Source: a virus. Taken from it: a stretch of 36,748 nucleotides of DNA. Position numbers and translations under genes: made by a program. Shown here one piece after another: positions 19,401 through 28,181 of this stretch (positions are counted from its first letter, which is position 1; each line of letters starts with the position of its first letter). The DNA lies in IMG/VR virus record IMGVR_UViG_3300009440_000019, positions 1 through 36,748 of that record. One strand, given 5' to 3'. Under the pieces are notes generated by a model that searched no databases, was not told the DNA's origin, and worked only from the letters and a program-made list of their open reading frames with translations.

Positions 19401-19728
19401 TTGTAAGAGGAAGCCCCTTTGCTTTAACAGTTGTGATATAAAGTTCACTGCCAGCAATCAGGCCTGTAATGCCAGTAATGCTATTGCCACTTACAGTAAT
19501 AGTGTCATTAACGACGCTAATAATTTTATTATGCGTTGATAAATCATCAGCATTAAGCAACCGCATTCCTGACTTTACTTTCTTTAATAAAGGTATTGAC
19601 GCATTATCAACAGTGATTGCCGTATTTGCGCCACTGACTAAAGTCGGCGCTGCCGCTAACGTAACTACTATGTAACGGTAATCTGCTAATTCAGCAGGTT
19701 TATTTCTAATTGTTAGGTCAATACTCAT
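16426..19728 (-). CDS. Tail fibre with right-handed beta-helix domain, 1100 aa
   Basis: Residues about 100-160 (LPLTNAELDSNFLELEKNKL, then GDLQIKSG and GDLTIDGTLSAKSLDLST) are a common attachment segment of phage tail fibres. A proline linker (TPPPL) lies near 324. Residues about 555-800 have the short hydrophobic strands and Asn-rich turns of a pectate-lyase-like right-handed beta-helix: TVTIPDGTYY, GIKIQGSS, NMIILDDSSKCTLSNITLDG, DLTFDNVKIQNV, NLKITSSTFENF, GAGVLVYGSTN. This fold is used by polysaccharide-binding or -degrading tailspikes; no catalytic residues can be assigned. The C-terminal 300 residues probably trimerise or cap the helix. The start lies one base after the TAA of the 194-aa gene, with no Shine-Dalgarno site. 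Host glycan recognition is inferred. Confidence 0.75.
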   Translation of the reverse strand: MSIDLTIRNKPAELADYRYIVVTLAAAPTLVSGANTAITVDNASIPLLKKVKSGMRLLNADDLSTHNKIISVVNDTITVSGNSITGITGLIAGSELYITTVKAKGLPLTNAELDSNFLELEKNKLAADGSQDVVGDLQIKSGSNTDGDLTIDGTLSAKSLDLSTATGLAITLGDGDIEASTIVVSGGINDSSLFDVYSITAFEEPLILLANDDGTFKGTSVLYLNSTSGVQEDATLVTQTPIGDNLFEENKQIKILKVNSDKNYIIVEELDDAEKDYGKNERLTTADDAPVILKSLKTNKLLKSRQNVSVFGIAKADTDSQPTPPPLAENDVGAVVATFLATQGTPNTTYKYRIAEFSRDTGKLTEADTFTTNTFQIGTGSIPGKNVSLDQFSETTYNRISSANRSNTNNNVLIYRATNSFNDSDFKLIAVLGEDEMAGQTQFNFTDYGNFITNEWANKNELGEYDPDTGLSYLPITWADLQNASAQEIYKKGISRLTVDSVSADNTVTFVETLSTTNAHTTKKELEFYHDNSTVLNASGELIGGIEYLLNTKKNKGETTVTIPDGTYYTNLIKIPNGIKIQGSSKQNTVLKAHPWHTSTSNAISRQSQPAGDIFSSTPSSYSHNMIILDDSSKCTLSNITLDGNFINQVKFQLTQSNVLVRVANSTDLTFDNVKIQNVVSGAVLGQNTKYFTIANSQIQNGAVFLTGDQDNLACPLHARDSSNLKITSSTFENFNVESDLAGLSVGVLLGNVIRNSGAGVLVYGSTNTILSPNLILGSSNEFIGAVDTFDSEYDSINIDLTGSGNYVSESINFLRDGENLYLSSLPEEIDDEPVYGTEVTIRDNFETVVKDGVKEYFIDKTQYQAFSYSSLGNKINVTSAEEDLATGNFQFEVTAAGITDIRNVADHAKVKQAYQTHRSNYSNLYGTGNALAGETLVGLIYELIAKEYKYIRTTEAVVTFNEISLTVAGDAGTLSLVIPSTDTFGNVTNDININSVSIGDKIILKCPHASTDTAFEDDEGIDSSVADKIFITTSLNPDLVHEVTNVNRATRTITISINTEQTFNVGDVFSDKVMTSGNSQNTRIGVENEFIISKGIVNI
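16551..16558 (-). promoter_or_regulatory. Possible internal late promoter TATAAATA
   Basis: Exact octamer within the 3' end of the 1100-aa fibre gene, about 125 bases before the 1142-aa gene. It could give that gene its own transcript, but the bases also simply encode Ser-Ile-Asn-Thr, and chance copies are expected in such AT-rich DNA. Confidence 0.25.
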
Positions 19729-19729
19729 T

Positions 19730-20314
19730 TTAATTAATTGTAATTCTCCATGTTATTGTTATAACATCATCTTTTTGTTTTGTGAATGTGTTTCCTTCGT
19801 CAAATGTTGTTCGACATATTAATTTTCTTGTAGCGCTACTAGGTGATGCATTAATATTAGTTGCAATTAATGCAATTTCTCCAATAGGTACAGCAGCACC
19901 AATGTCAAGCTCTGGCCAACTGTCACTTGCTGGACTATTAAGTTCATCATCATTATTGTCTTTTACTAGTGTTTCATTTAAATTATCAAAAAAGTTAGTA
20001 AGATAGATGATACTATTGTTAGGTATATTTACATCCTCATTATCTACAATAGCAGATGAATCGTAGTTAATATCTTTATAGATCGGATCAGACAGCGTAT
20101 CAATATTATCACTCACAGTTTGATCTGCAAAATTTTTACCTATAGCAATTTCTGAAATTTTATCATCAGTATTATCTTCAAAAATTCTTTTGACAAAGAA
20201 TTCTTTACCGGCGTTTGTAACAACGTTATTTACTTTGATTTGGCGGGAACTGCCGTCTTTTGACTTTACATCAATAAAAACTTCGCCCTTTACTTTAATG
20301 CTTTCTTTATTCAT
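19730..20314 (-). CDS. Small virion protein, 194 aa, possible fibre/baseplate adaptor
   Basis: Not firmly recognised. It starts with a lysine-rich beta-strand pattern (IKVKGEVFIDVKSKDGSSRQ), followed by NNVVTNAGKEFFVKRIF, the kind of N-VVTNAGk opening shared by many small phage tail and fibre proteins. The middle is very acidic (about 60-140, including DNNDDELNSPASDS). The end, VITITWRITIN, is a beta strand. It starts by an 8-base overlap (ATGAATAA) with the 64-aa gene and ends one base before the beta-helix fibre gene, so all three are probably made together. An adaptor between baseplate and fibre is a positional guess. Confidence 0.6.
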   Translation of the reverse strand: MNKESIKVKGEVFIDVKSKDGSSRQIKVNNVVTNAGKEFFVKRIFEDNTDDKISEIAIGKNFADQTVSDNIDTLSDPIYKDINYDSSAIVDNEDVNIPNNSIIYLTNFFDNLNETLVKDNNDDELNSPASDSWPELDIGAAVPIGEIALIATNINASPSSATRKLICRTTFDEGNTFTKQKDDVITITWRITIN

Positions 20315-20501
20315 TTATTAAGTTATTTATGATATTTTTTAGTGCAGCAACCTCATTCATTAAATATTCTACCTTTTCTTCTAGTTTTTTCTTTTGTTTT
20401 CTTTTGTTTATAAAGGCGTGATATGCATCAATGTTTGTATTAATGATAGCTTTTGATTTTTCATCCCGCGAAAAATCTGGATTTTCCTCTGTCTTTATCA
20501 T
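20307..20501 (-). CDS. Small coiled-coil protein, 64 aa
   Basis: The protein opens MIKTEENPDFSRD, then AIINTNIDAYHAFINKRKQK, and ends in a heptad-like helix with I/L/V at core positions (LEEKVEYLMNEVAALKNIINNLI). Small proteins of this design, with an A-Y-x-x-F/Y-x-x-K-R motif before a C-terminal coiled coil, occur among the tail-fibre genes of marine T4-like phages; their role is unknown. The start codon overlaps the stop of the 1981-aa gene by four bases (ATGA), and its own stop overlaps the next gene by eight. The two tight overlaps support it as a real gene despite its size. A homotrimeric adaptor or assembly factor would fit. Confidence 0.7.
   Translation of the reverse strand: MIKTEENPDFSRDEKSKAIINTNIDAYHAFINKRKQKKKLEEKVEYLMNEVAALKNIINNLINE
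20324..20331 (-). promoter_or_regulatory. Possible late promoter CATAAATA
   Basis: One mismatch at the first base from TATAAATA. It lies in the 3' end of the 64-aa gene, 9 bases before the ATG of the 194-aa gene, which would give a leader of about 4 bases. The bases also encode Ile-Ile-Asn-Asn. Confidence 0.35.
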
Positions 20502-23500
20502 ACATCAGTTGCTGCAATCGCAATTAAGTTCCTTACCTTACAGTATTTAGCATTATCTAGACCAACAAAGACTATTTTTACGCGTGCAGATTGGAATTCT
20601 TTATTACCAGCGTCTGGTGAATCATCGTTTGGATTATTTCTAATTTCAAATTCCATACGTGGATAATCACTTTCATCCTTTGCAATTGGTATTATACTAG
20701 TAGGCTGTTCGTCCGCTTTTATAATAGTCGCTTCAATATACTTTCGCCTTGTAATATATGTACCGGTTGAGACTTCATATTTTTCGGTTTCGTTATCAAA
20801 ATTAGCAAATACACGAATATCTGTTTCAGCTAAATCTGTTGGTTTATGTACACTAGCAAATACTTTTAATATATTTCCTGGTGTTAATAAACTAATATTT
20901 TTTGTAATATATCCGTTATTAGCTTTAACAAGTAAACCATCATTATCATTTGAAAATGTATTCCTAGAATTAACATTGCTTAATCCCAATAGTGATATTC
21001 TTTCTAAATCAATTATAGGTGAAATGTTAACATCTTCAGTAGAAAGTGTAGCCGTTAATTGAACATTATTAATATTTTGATTCTTTATCGATTCTTTTAA
21101 TTCGTAGTTTTCTCTACTTTCTATTGCATTAAATGATTTTACTACACCACTTTGATTGATAAAATTAATGTTATAATTTATACTAGTGTTTGGTAATAAT
21201 AGATTTTCATCAAATAAATTGAATGCAGTAAAATCAAAATCACCAATGTCTTGTGTTTCAATAGAGTCATCTGACCTAGCGAATGTTGTATTAAATGTGA
21301 ATGTTTTTTCTTCAGTTGGAAAAACACATTTATTAATCTGAAATACTAAATCGCGAGTTTGATCTGGTGTCCATGTTCTTGTATTTTGACTTTTTAATAA
21401 TACGCCTACGTCTGGATTATCTGTAATTGTAGTACCAGAGATTAAATCAGTCCTACCTAATACAGAAGTCCATACTCTGTAATCAGTTGAATTTGATGAA
21501 ACAACCAATGCATACTCAGTGTTTGATTTTAAATAAACTGGATGTTCAAACTGAAAATTAGTAGTATTAGAACTACTTATGATACTAGAAGCTATTTCTG
21601 GCTCACGCCCAGAAACTTTCACTTGAGAATTTGCTTTTTTAACTCTTGATCCCGGTATAATCTCTTGCGTAGGTATACCTAGTTCTGTTGGTACAATATA
21701 AACCTCTACATCCATATTTGCAGAAGGCTTTTCAGCGAAAAACAAATCTATATCAGATATAAAAACACCATTGGTATATGTTTCTTCAATCTTAAAGGTT
21801 TGCGCAATTGGATCACGTCTCCATCTCCACCACTGTCGGCGTCTACGTACGATACGTTGTCTTGTTGTCGTGAACTGTCTATTTTGTCTAACAGCTTCTA
21901 CTTCTAATTCAGGTGTTCGTGTACTTTGAATCAATCTAGATTTTGAAGAAACTAAACCTCTAGCGTGATACTCTGACTCCGCTATTGAATCGGCTTCATC
22001 ATCATTATTGTTAGGTGATGATGTTAACTTAAACTGTCTAACACCTGTTCTAAACCTAAGGCTTGAATTGTTTGGAATTCTAAAGAAACCTGTAATATCT
22101 CCTGCTTCAAGCGTAGTAACTAAAGGCTCAGCGAATGCATTGATTCTATTACTTCTAATAGGTAAATCATTTTCGCGTCTACTATCTGGTTTACCACGAC
22201 CACGGAATGATCTAGATGTGCTTCTGCCAAATCTAACAAATTCTGGCGACATCGCGCAATAATCTGTAACATCTTCGTCGTCAAAGAACGCATAAAGCCT
22301 AGTATTTGGTTTCATACCAGTAGCTTTAAACGAAACAAACCTAGAACGAATAAACGGAACAATATTAATATCAACAACTCTATCACCAAGATCTTCAGTG
22401 ATTACGTCTTCGCCAATTGTTGTAACAGTTCCAGTACGTGATTGATTTGTTGTTGTTTGTGTTAGTGTTGAAGTGCCACCATTCCAAGTTGCAAGCAGGC
22501 CAGCGCCCCATCTTCCCCAACGTCTGTTTTGAAGAGTTGTACGTCCAAAATTAACAGTAGTACTTCTTGTACTTTGCCAATTTGTTTGCCAGGAATTCCA
22601 TTCAGTACCTAACACACCTTCAAATACATCTGTGTTATTAGCAAGAAACTCAATCGCGTCCATTGCGCCATTATTATTAATGGTAACGGCAGGACGCCTT
22701 TCTGTGTCGATCCATTCATCAGAAGATGGTGACAACGTTAAAGTACCAACATATGTTGAGACTTCAAATGGTTGTAGGTTGAGCGTTTCTGTAACAAGTT
22801 TATTCTCTACTAATGTTTCTGTTGCGCCTTCCCACAATGATACTTGTTCTTCAGAAAGATCTCCTGTTTGTACATCAACATCATTTTTTTCAATTATTTC
22901 TTTTCTTGTTGATTCAGTTGGATTTAGTACAACATCTGGATTAGCACCAACGAACATATCAACCGTTTCTCTAATATTTTGCACAGACGTGACGTTATCG
23001 ACAGTAAAGCCTTCGCCATTCTCTGGCTTTAAACCAGTGTCTGAGTTTTCAATAAACACCGCGTTGGTAGTGTGGTAGGTGATTTCATACCAAGTACTAG
23101 ATGCTACTTCTTCAAAGAAATTAACGGTGTTATTAACATAAGAAAATCCTTTTGAAACATACTTAGGCCGGCCGTCGTATGGTTGATTCTTATTATACAT
23201 TTCATATCTAAAGAAGTCTTCACCTTCAAATTTTGCAGGAGCGATCCGACGAAACGCGGTGCCTCCGCCGCTTCTATGCTGAACATATAACCATCCTGCA
23301 AAATCTTTGTCTAACAATTCACGTCTTGCATCGTTATTTCTTCCAGCTGAATAACCTGCATTATATAATGTGTATATTCCTGTGATTTCGCTATCAAACT
23401 CATCATCAAACTCTTTGGCATAAATGTCTGAACTTCTTGCAAGTCCGTTTTTAGGCACATAATTATTTTTTGCATCATATTTATATGTAATGCTGGGATT

Positions 23501-26443
23501 TAAATAGTCATCAACTGAAACGCCGACGTTCGTCCTTAAAATTGGATTAATTTCAACATTATAAGACTTATATAATTTAAAATTCTTTTGCTTGTAGTAT
23601 GGTCTTAATACACTTTCTTTTTTATCAACAGCAACAAGATAATCAGTCAAACTAGTATCACCAACACCATGTCCAGAAAAGTTATCTACAAGAAATCCAT
23701 TTTTAAACATTTCATCGTTTAGTTCATTTCTTACTGTAAGTGATTCTGCTTCTTTTTCTAATAGTGATAAAGCCGTAAGGTATTCTATTCTGTCAACACG
23801 CTTATCAATATTGCCAATTTGGCTCATAGTAAAACGCTTGTGATCAAACATTTTTTTATTAATGTCTGCAATGTTACATGTAAAGTATGGTAAAAAATAT
23901 TCGTATAATTCTAAAGAATTATTTGGTGCTTCTGGCGGTGTCGGCTCAAGTGCAGACGTGCCTTTTATAATTCTTAGATCGCCTTCACTATCAATGATTA
24001 ATTTATCAATTCTATTAAGATAATAATCCAATGATACAGTCGACACTGAATTTGGTCTTAGAATAGTTGCACGATCAGCAACACCAGCAGCATTTTTCTT
24101 AACACGAAAATCTACATAGTCAGAAACTTTTCTATCATTATAAAATGGGATATCACAGAAGCTAATATCGTCGTCACTATATGAATCGCGTGAAAAATAT
24201 TCACCTTCGGCGCTATGTTCAAAATGCGTATATTCTAGCGTATACTCTTGCAGGCCCTCGTTTTCGTCACCGTCGATAAACTTATTTAATATGAGTGCAC
24301 CGGTATTGCCACTCGCACTAAGTTTTAAAATAGGTGTTTCATAATAGTCATTAGTTAAGCCATCGCTCTCAACACTAATAATATTATTGCTATCACCAAA
24401 ATATGCCACAGCGACCTCACTCTCTTGCTCGGCAGCGGTACTATTCACTACGTCACCCTTAAAAATCTTTATATTTTTATCAAACATCAGATCTTGATGT
24501 ATATCTTCATCTAGAGCAGTTGTATAAGTAACAGCGCCACCGTCGGCCTCAGGGAACGTAAATTTATGTCTTTTTCTCGTAAGTGTTTTGCTGCGGCGCT
24601 TTGATCCGTCAGTATCTTCTACTGTAATAGGCGCTAAAATCCTATAGTCAGTAGCCAAACCAGCAAAGTCCTGCGCGCCGTTGACTGCTTCAAAACTTAC
24701 TCTAGTAGAATTCGCGCCCTCGCTAATTGTGTAATCACTAGTTGGAACAACCACATCGTTCTTTATAATAACATATTCATCTGATTCCACATCCACAATT
24801 TCTTCAAATGATTCAACACCACTGACACTAATAGTCAATATGCCACCACCTAGAGTTGGTTGCATTTCTTGAATCTTTTGATATTTTAACTTTGAAACAG
24901 ACTTAACCCCTTCATACGGTAGTTCAAAAATCTGAGTAGAATCTGTTGTGTATGTAACAACATCAGCAGCTTCGTACCCTCCATCTTGAGCAAATACACT
25001 AGTGTGATTAACACCATCAAATAAGTAACCCCTTATTTTATCAGTGCCTGGAATACTTACAAGTGCTTTTAATTTATTAGCGCGATTTGCCGTGCTGGCA
25101 AGTAAAATATTTGATGGGCTGTCGTTATAATTAATTTCAACATAATTACCATATCGAATTGAAAAGTCTACATCAGTGCCTGTTGCGGTGTCTGCGACAG
25201 GGTCACGTGGTAAATCACCCATTAACACAACTTTAGATGGATACGTATATCTATATCCATTTACATATGCGATTGCTGTATCAATTTCTAAAGCATACTT
25301 ATTTTTCGCTATATCAACAGAGTCAATTTCAAAAGGCCCGGTGTTTGTAATATACTCTTCTGTATATAACCCATCATTGCCTTCACCATCATTTAAGAAG
25401 TATTTAAAATTAATTTTAAATGGATTTAGAATATAATTGCCGTCACTCTCGTATGTTCTTGCAGCTAAAGTATTATCTAAATTACTTTTACTATTATTAG
25501 CTACTACTTCTACACCATTATCTCTAACGGTTAATATACGTTTTATTTCTCCTATAGTATTTGAATCAGGCTTTGATACCTTACCTTGTTCTAAATTTAA
25601 ATCATATAAAACGTCGTCTTGTGTTACAAACGTAGGATCTAATACGATTTGATATCTATTTGCACCAGGAGCTGCAAAGTTTAATGAGCCATTAGCGTTA
25701 TCATTTAGAGTTATATCATCAGCTGCACTAATAACGCTTTCTACAATTTTAAATACTAAATCTCCTCTTACTATTTTATCTTTAGTGTCTTTTTTATAAA
25801 AACGATTAGTAGTTGGTAAATGTACAAAACTACCATTAATAAAATAAATGTTTTCAGCTATTGCGAATGAAAACCCGTAACCAGTTTCTGTAATAGTTCC
25901 AAACGGATCATTTGCGATAAAATCAACATCCAAAGCATTTTTGTATTTACCATCTTTCCAAAATAAACTATCAGATGCTACAAATTTATGAGATTGCTCA
26001 TATTGAATGTGCATTCTAACTTTACGAACACCTGCTGCGTTAGTGAAATTTTCAACACCAAGGATTTTAGCTGAGCCACCGTTTTCACCTCGCGACTCAA
26101 TTGCTTTTTGAAGCTTTAATGTGCTAACTAGAGTATCAATGGTTAAATTCTCATCTCCGTCAACTGGTGTAAATTCAAACTCAATATAGTCAACGCTATC
26201 AGTGAATGTCGGCTCAGCGTTAGTCGCTAGAGCTTGACCATCTTTAAAAAACCCTAACCCAAATTGATTAATTTGGTTTTGAAGAATCGATTGTAGTTGA
26301 TTCAGTTCTCGTGTTTGTACAGCAAATCCAGGTTGAAACAAAATACGTAAGTAATTTTTGTCGTTAGGTGTTTCATTATTGTTGTCTTTCAGTTGAAAGT
26401 CATCAAAGTAAGGTGCGTTATTATATGTTGTAATATTTGCCAT
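20498..26443 (-). CDS. Giant DUF4815-type baseplate/tail structural protein, 1981 aa
   Basis: The N-terminus (YNNAPYFDDF, then NYLRILFQPGFAVQTRELNQ followed by LQSILQNQINQFG) is the recognisable opening of the DUF4815 family, large virion proteins of T4-like cyanophages and relatives. Later landmarks of the same proteins are an Arg/Trp-rich stretch (RRWGRWGAGLLATWNGG), NIVPFIRSRFVSFKATGMKP with NTRLYAFFDDEDVTDY, and WWRWRRDPIAQTFKIEE followed by FISDIDLFFAEKPS. It follows gp8, where T4 has gp9, gp10 and gp11, and may take over part of the wedge-periphery role. It is by far the largest gene here. It starts one base after the gp8 stop, with no Shine-Dalgarno site. Virion location is near certain; the exact position in the particle is not known. 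Confidence 0.85.
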   Translation of the reverse strand: MANITTYNNAPYFDDFQLKDNNNETPNDKNYLRILFQPGFAVQTRELNQLQSILQNQINQFGLGFFKDGQALATNAEPTFTDSVDYIEFEFTPVDGDENLTIDTLVSTLKLQKAIESRGENGGSAKILGVENFTNAAGVRKVRMHIQYEQSHKFVASDSLFWKDGKYKNALDVDFIANDPFGTITETGYGFSFAIAENIYFINGSFVHLPTTNRFYKKDTKDKIVRGDLVFKIVESVISAADDITLNDNANGSLNFAAPGANRYQIVLDPTFVTQDDVLYDLNLEQGKVSKPDSNTIGEIKRILTVRDNGVEVVANNSKSNLDNTLAARTYESDGNYILNPFKINFKYFLNDGEGNDGLYTEEYITNTGPFEIDSVDIAKNKYALEIDTAIAYVNGYRYTYPSKVVLMGDLPRDPVADTATGTDVDFSIRYGNYVEINYNDSPSNILLASTANRANKLKALVSIPGTDKIRGYLFDGVNHTSVFAQDGGYEAADVVTYTTDSTQIFELPYEGVKSVSKLKYQKIQEMQPTLGGGILTISVSGVESFEEIVDVESDEYVIIKNDVVVPTSDYTISEGANSTRVSFEAVNGAQDFAGLATDYRILAPITVEDTDGSKRRSKTLTRKRHKFTFPEADGGAVTYTTALDEDIHQDLMFDKNIKIFKGDVVNSTAAEQESEVAVAYFGDSNNIISVESDGLTNDYYETPILKLSASGNTGALILNKFIDGDENEGLQEYTLEYTHFEHSAEGEYFSRDSYSDDDISFCDIPFYNDRKVSDYVDFRVKKNAAGVADRATILRPNSVSTVSLDYYLNRIDKLIIDSEGDLRIIKGTSALEPTPPEAPNNSLELYEYFLPYFTCNIADINKKMFDHKRFTMSQIGNIDKRVDRIEYLTALSLLEKEAESLTVRNELNDEMFKNGFLVDNFSGHGVGDTSLTDYLVAVDKKESVLRPYYKQKNFKLYKSYNVEINPILRTNVGVSVDDYLNPSITYKYDAKNNYVPKNGLARSSDIYAKEFDDEFDSEITGIYTLYNAGYSAGRNNDARRELLDKDFAGWLYVQHRSGGGTAFRRIAPAKFEGEDFFRYEMYNKNQPYDGRPKYVSKGFSYVNNTVNFFEEVASSTWYEITYHTTNAVFIENSDTGLKPENGEGFTVDNVTSVQNIRETVDMFVGANPDVVLNPTESTRKEIIEKNDVDVQTGDLSEEQVSLWEGATETLVENKLVTETLNLQPFEVSTYVGTLTLSPSSDEWIDTERRPAVTINNNGAMDAIEFLANNTDVFEGVLGTEWNSWQTNWQSTRSTTVNFGRTTLQNRRWGRWGAGLLATWNGGTSTLTQTTTNQSRTGTVTTIGEDVITEDLGDRVVDINIVPFIRSRFVSFKATGMKPNTRLYAFFDDEDVTDYCAMSPEFVRFGRSTSRSFRGRGKPDSRRENDLPIRSNRINAFAEPLVTTLEAGDITGFFRIPNNSSLRFRTGVRQFKLTSSPNNNDDEADSIAESEYHARGLVSSKSRLIQSTRTPELEVEAVRQNRQFTTTRQRIVRRRRQWWRWRRDPIAQTFKIEETYTNGVFISDIDLFFAEKPSANMDVEVYIVPTELGIPTQEIIPGSRVKKANSQVKVSGREPEIASSIISSSNTTNFQFEHPVYLKSNTEYALVVSSNSTDYRVWTSVLGRTDLISGTTITDNPDVGVLLKSQNTRTWTPDQTRDLVFQINKCVFPTEEKTFTFNTTFARSDDSIETQDIGDFDFTAFNLFDENLLLPNTSINYNINFINQSGVVKSFNAIESRENYELKESIKNQNINNVQLTATLSTEDVNISPIIDLERISLLGLSNVNSRNTFSNDNDGLLVKANNGYITKNISLLTPGNILKVFASVHKPTDLAETDIRVFANFDNETEKYEVSTGTYITRRKYIEATIIKADEQPTSIIPIAKDESDYPRMEFEIRNNPNDDSPDAGNKEFQSARVKIVFVGLDNAKYCKVRNLIAIAATDV

Positions 26444-26444
26444 A

Positions 26445-28169
26445 TTAGAATTCGATTATGAAATTCAGTGTTTCTATTTGATTAAGCTCGCGTTGGATTG
26501 GGTCACTGTTATTTATAAATAAAATGTCGCCAGAAAATGCATCAACCTCTGGATTTACCAATGAATTGGCTTTAATTGTAAATGTTTTGCCTTTGATTAA
26601 TACGGTTTCACCTGCTTGTAATCGAGCAGTACTTGATTGTTCAGCACTTAATATATATCTGATAACTCTTTCGTTCGGAGCAGTATCTTTAAAATCAATT
26701 AATATTGCTCTAGTACCAGAAACTTGCCCTTCGATAATATCGTCTGCTTCAACCGTCGAGTTGTCATCAATTACTAGTGTACAACTATACTTTGCATCAG
26801 CGGTTGTATCAGTTAATACATCACTTGAATTATTAAATTTAAGTGGATTTTGAATAATTCCAACTTGTCTAAAATCATTTCCTGTTGTAAAATCACCTGA
26901 CTGCGCAGAAATTCTAACGTTAATAAAGAGAGATGACGCGTTCAATTCTTTTTGTAAATTTCCTGCATGACCTTCTGGTGGCGAAATAATTACATTTAAA
27001 TTGTCATCAGCTGCCGTGACAGCTGAACCTATAGCTCGATTAATAACCGAGATTAGTGATGCTGATTTAAATCCATTGCCTGCTTTAATAATGTCAAATG
27101 TTGTTAGTTGACCATCATTATTAATTTTTCCGTATATAATTGAACTAGATTGTACTAACTGAACTTTTGCGCCAGCGATATATCCACCACCAGGATCAAT
27201 AACTTCAACAGATTCGACAGTGCGAGTCACTTGGTTAATTGTTGCTAATCCGTATGCTGAAGTAATGTTAAGGTCTTCAAACTCACTTACTTGTAATTCA
27301 CTTGTTTTTAATCTAAACTTAACTGGTACTTTTTGATAGTGGGCCGGATCTGTATCTAGAAAATAATCAGCACCTCCAGATGTGAGTTCAAGATTATCAA
27401 TCTGCAGTGCACCAGTTGCCGGTATGTTAGTTATTCTCATCTCGGCAAACGCCGTTGTAGAGGTATCGCCATCTCCATCTACAAAGAACGGCACTTCTGA
27501 GAGATTAGGATAAATTCCTTTTGATGCATCAGAATCCTTAAAATCAATTCTGTCAACCTGACCTCCATCTTTAGACTTTATAACATCATCTTCTCCAGCT
27601 GGCAATGGTAAATGAGTTTCTGTATCAAATTTTATTAGCGTTGACGCACCATAACTAATTAATAATTTCCATTTATAACCATCATCTGTGTTAAATATAC
27701 CAGTATCTTGACTGTCTGGCTTATTAATTGATGCTGCACCGTTATTATTATCGATACATTTATATACTTTGCCATTATCGGCTATAACATAAAAGGGCTC
27801 ATTTTCAGATATAGAAGAAAGATCTATTCTATTTGAATATTGACTATAAACTGTTCCAGAAGTCCACACGTGTTTTTTAAATGCGACTCTAGTTTCACTT
27901 TTTCTTATTTTGCGTAAAGCGGTAATACTTTTTCGTGTATTAAGATTATCTAAAATAGCATTTGTCGGCAAAGGAAAATCCGCAGGGCTATCTGGGTCAA
28001 ATGGTGTCGGCCGGCCATAGAACGCATATAACGCTATTAAATCGCGATCAATAGAGCTTTTAAAATTATTTAAAAATCCAAAGCGCGCCTCTTGCGTAAG
28101 AAATGATTTATTATCGTCAGATCCATCAAAAGACGTTGAACTGCTGCCTGGTGTAATTGTTATTCCCAT
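26445..28169 (-). CDS. gp8: Baseplate wedge protein gp8, 574 aa
   Basis: T4 gp8 (334 aa) is a dimeric wedge subunit that binds gp7 and gp10. Landmarks align in order: LIALYAFYGRPTPF with T4 IFITFGRSEPW, VYKCIDN with VYRCLDV, a GxxxxxDGYKWKLL segment with GDGYVWEYL, FRQVGIIQNPL with FRQISIITNPL, and the C-terminal ETLNFIIEF with EEINILFTF. The extra 240 residues include GGADYFLD, DPGGGYIAGAKV and KAGNGFKSASLISV, a repeated glycine-turn beta unit. An exact late promoter lies 4 bases before the ATG and overlaps the stop codon of the preceding gene. Confidence 0.9.
   Translation of the reverse strand: MGITITPGSSSTSFDGSDDNKSFLTQEARFGFLNNFKSSIDRDLIALYAFYGRPTPFDPDSPADFPLPTNAILDNLNTRKSITALRKIRKSETRVAFKKHVWTSGTVYSQYSNRIDLSSISENEPFYVIADNGKVYKCIDNNNGAASINKPDSQDTGIFNTDDGYKWKLLISYGASTLIKFDTETHLPLPAGEDDVIKSKDGGQVDRIDFKDSDASKGIYPNLSEVPFFVDGDGDTSTTAFAEMRITNIPATGALQIDNLELTSGGADYFLDTDPAHYQKVPVKFRLKTSELQVSEFEDLNITSAYGLATINQVTRTVESVEVIDPGGGYIAGAKVQLVQSSSIIYGKINNDGQLTTFDIIKAGNGFKSASLISVINRAIGSAVTAADDNLNVIISPPEGHAGNLQKELNASSLFINVRISAQSGDFTTGNDFRQVGIIQNPLKFNNSSDVLTDTTADAKYSCTLVIDDNSTVEADDIIEGQVSGTRAILIDFKDTAPNERVIRYILSAEQSSTARLQAGETVLIKGKTFTIKANSLVNPEVDAFSGDILFINNSDPIQRELNQIETLNFIIEF
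26510..26517 (-). promoter_or_regulatory. Possible late promoter TATAAATA upstream of the 1981-aa gene
   Basis: Exact octamer inside the 3' end of gene 8, 66 bases before the ATG at 26443; it would give a leader of about 60 bases. It is part of the palindrome ATTTATAAAT and codes for Phe-Ile-Asn, so chance is a real alternative. Confidence 0.35.
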
Positions 28170-28173
28170 CTTG

Positions 28174-28181
28174 TATTTATA
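28174..28181 (-). promoter_or_regulatory. T4-type late promoter TATAAATA for gene 8
   Basis: TATAAATA then CAAG then the ATG at 28169: a 4-base spacer. The TAA stop codon of the preceding gene (28177-28179) lies within the octamer. Confidence 0.8.

Noticed and set aside
22632-23078. 148-codon open frame on the plus strand
   Set aside because: Antisense to the DUF4815-type gene, low-complexity Ser/Thr/Val product, no promoter or family pattern; a shadow of the real gene.
23165-28018. GGCCGGCC octamers (near 23167 and 28011) in AT-rich DNA
   Set aside because: Both encode Gly-Arg-Pro in well-supported proteins; no sign of a regulatory or packaging role.
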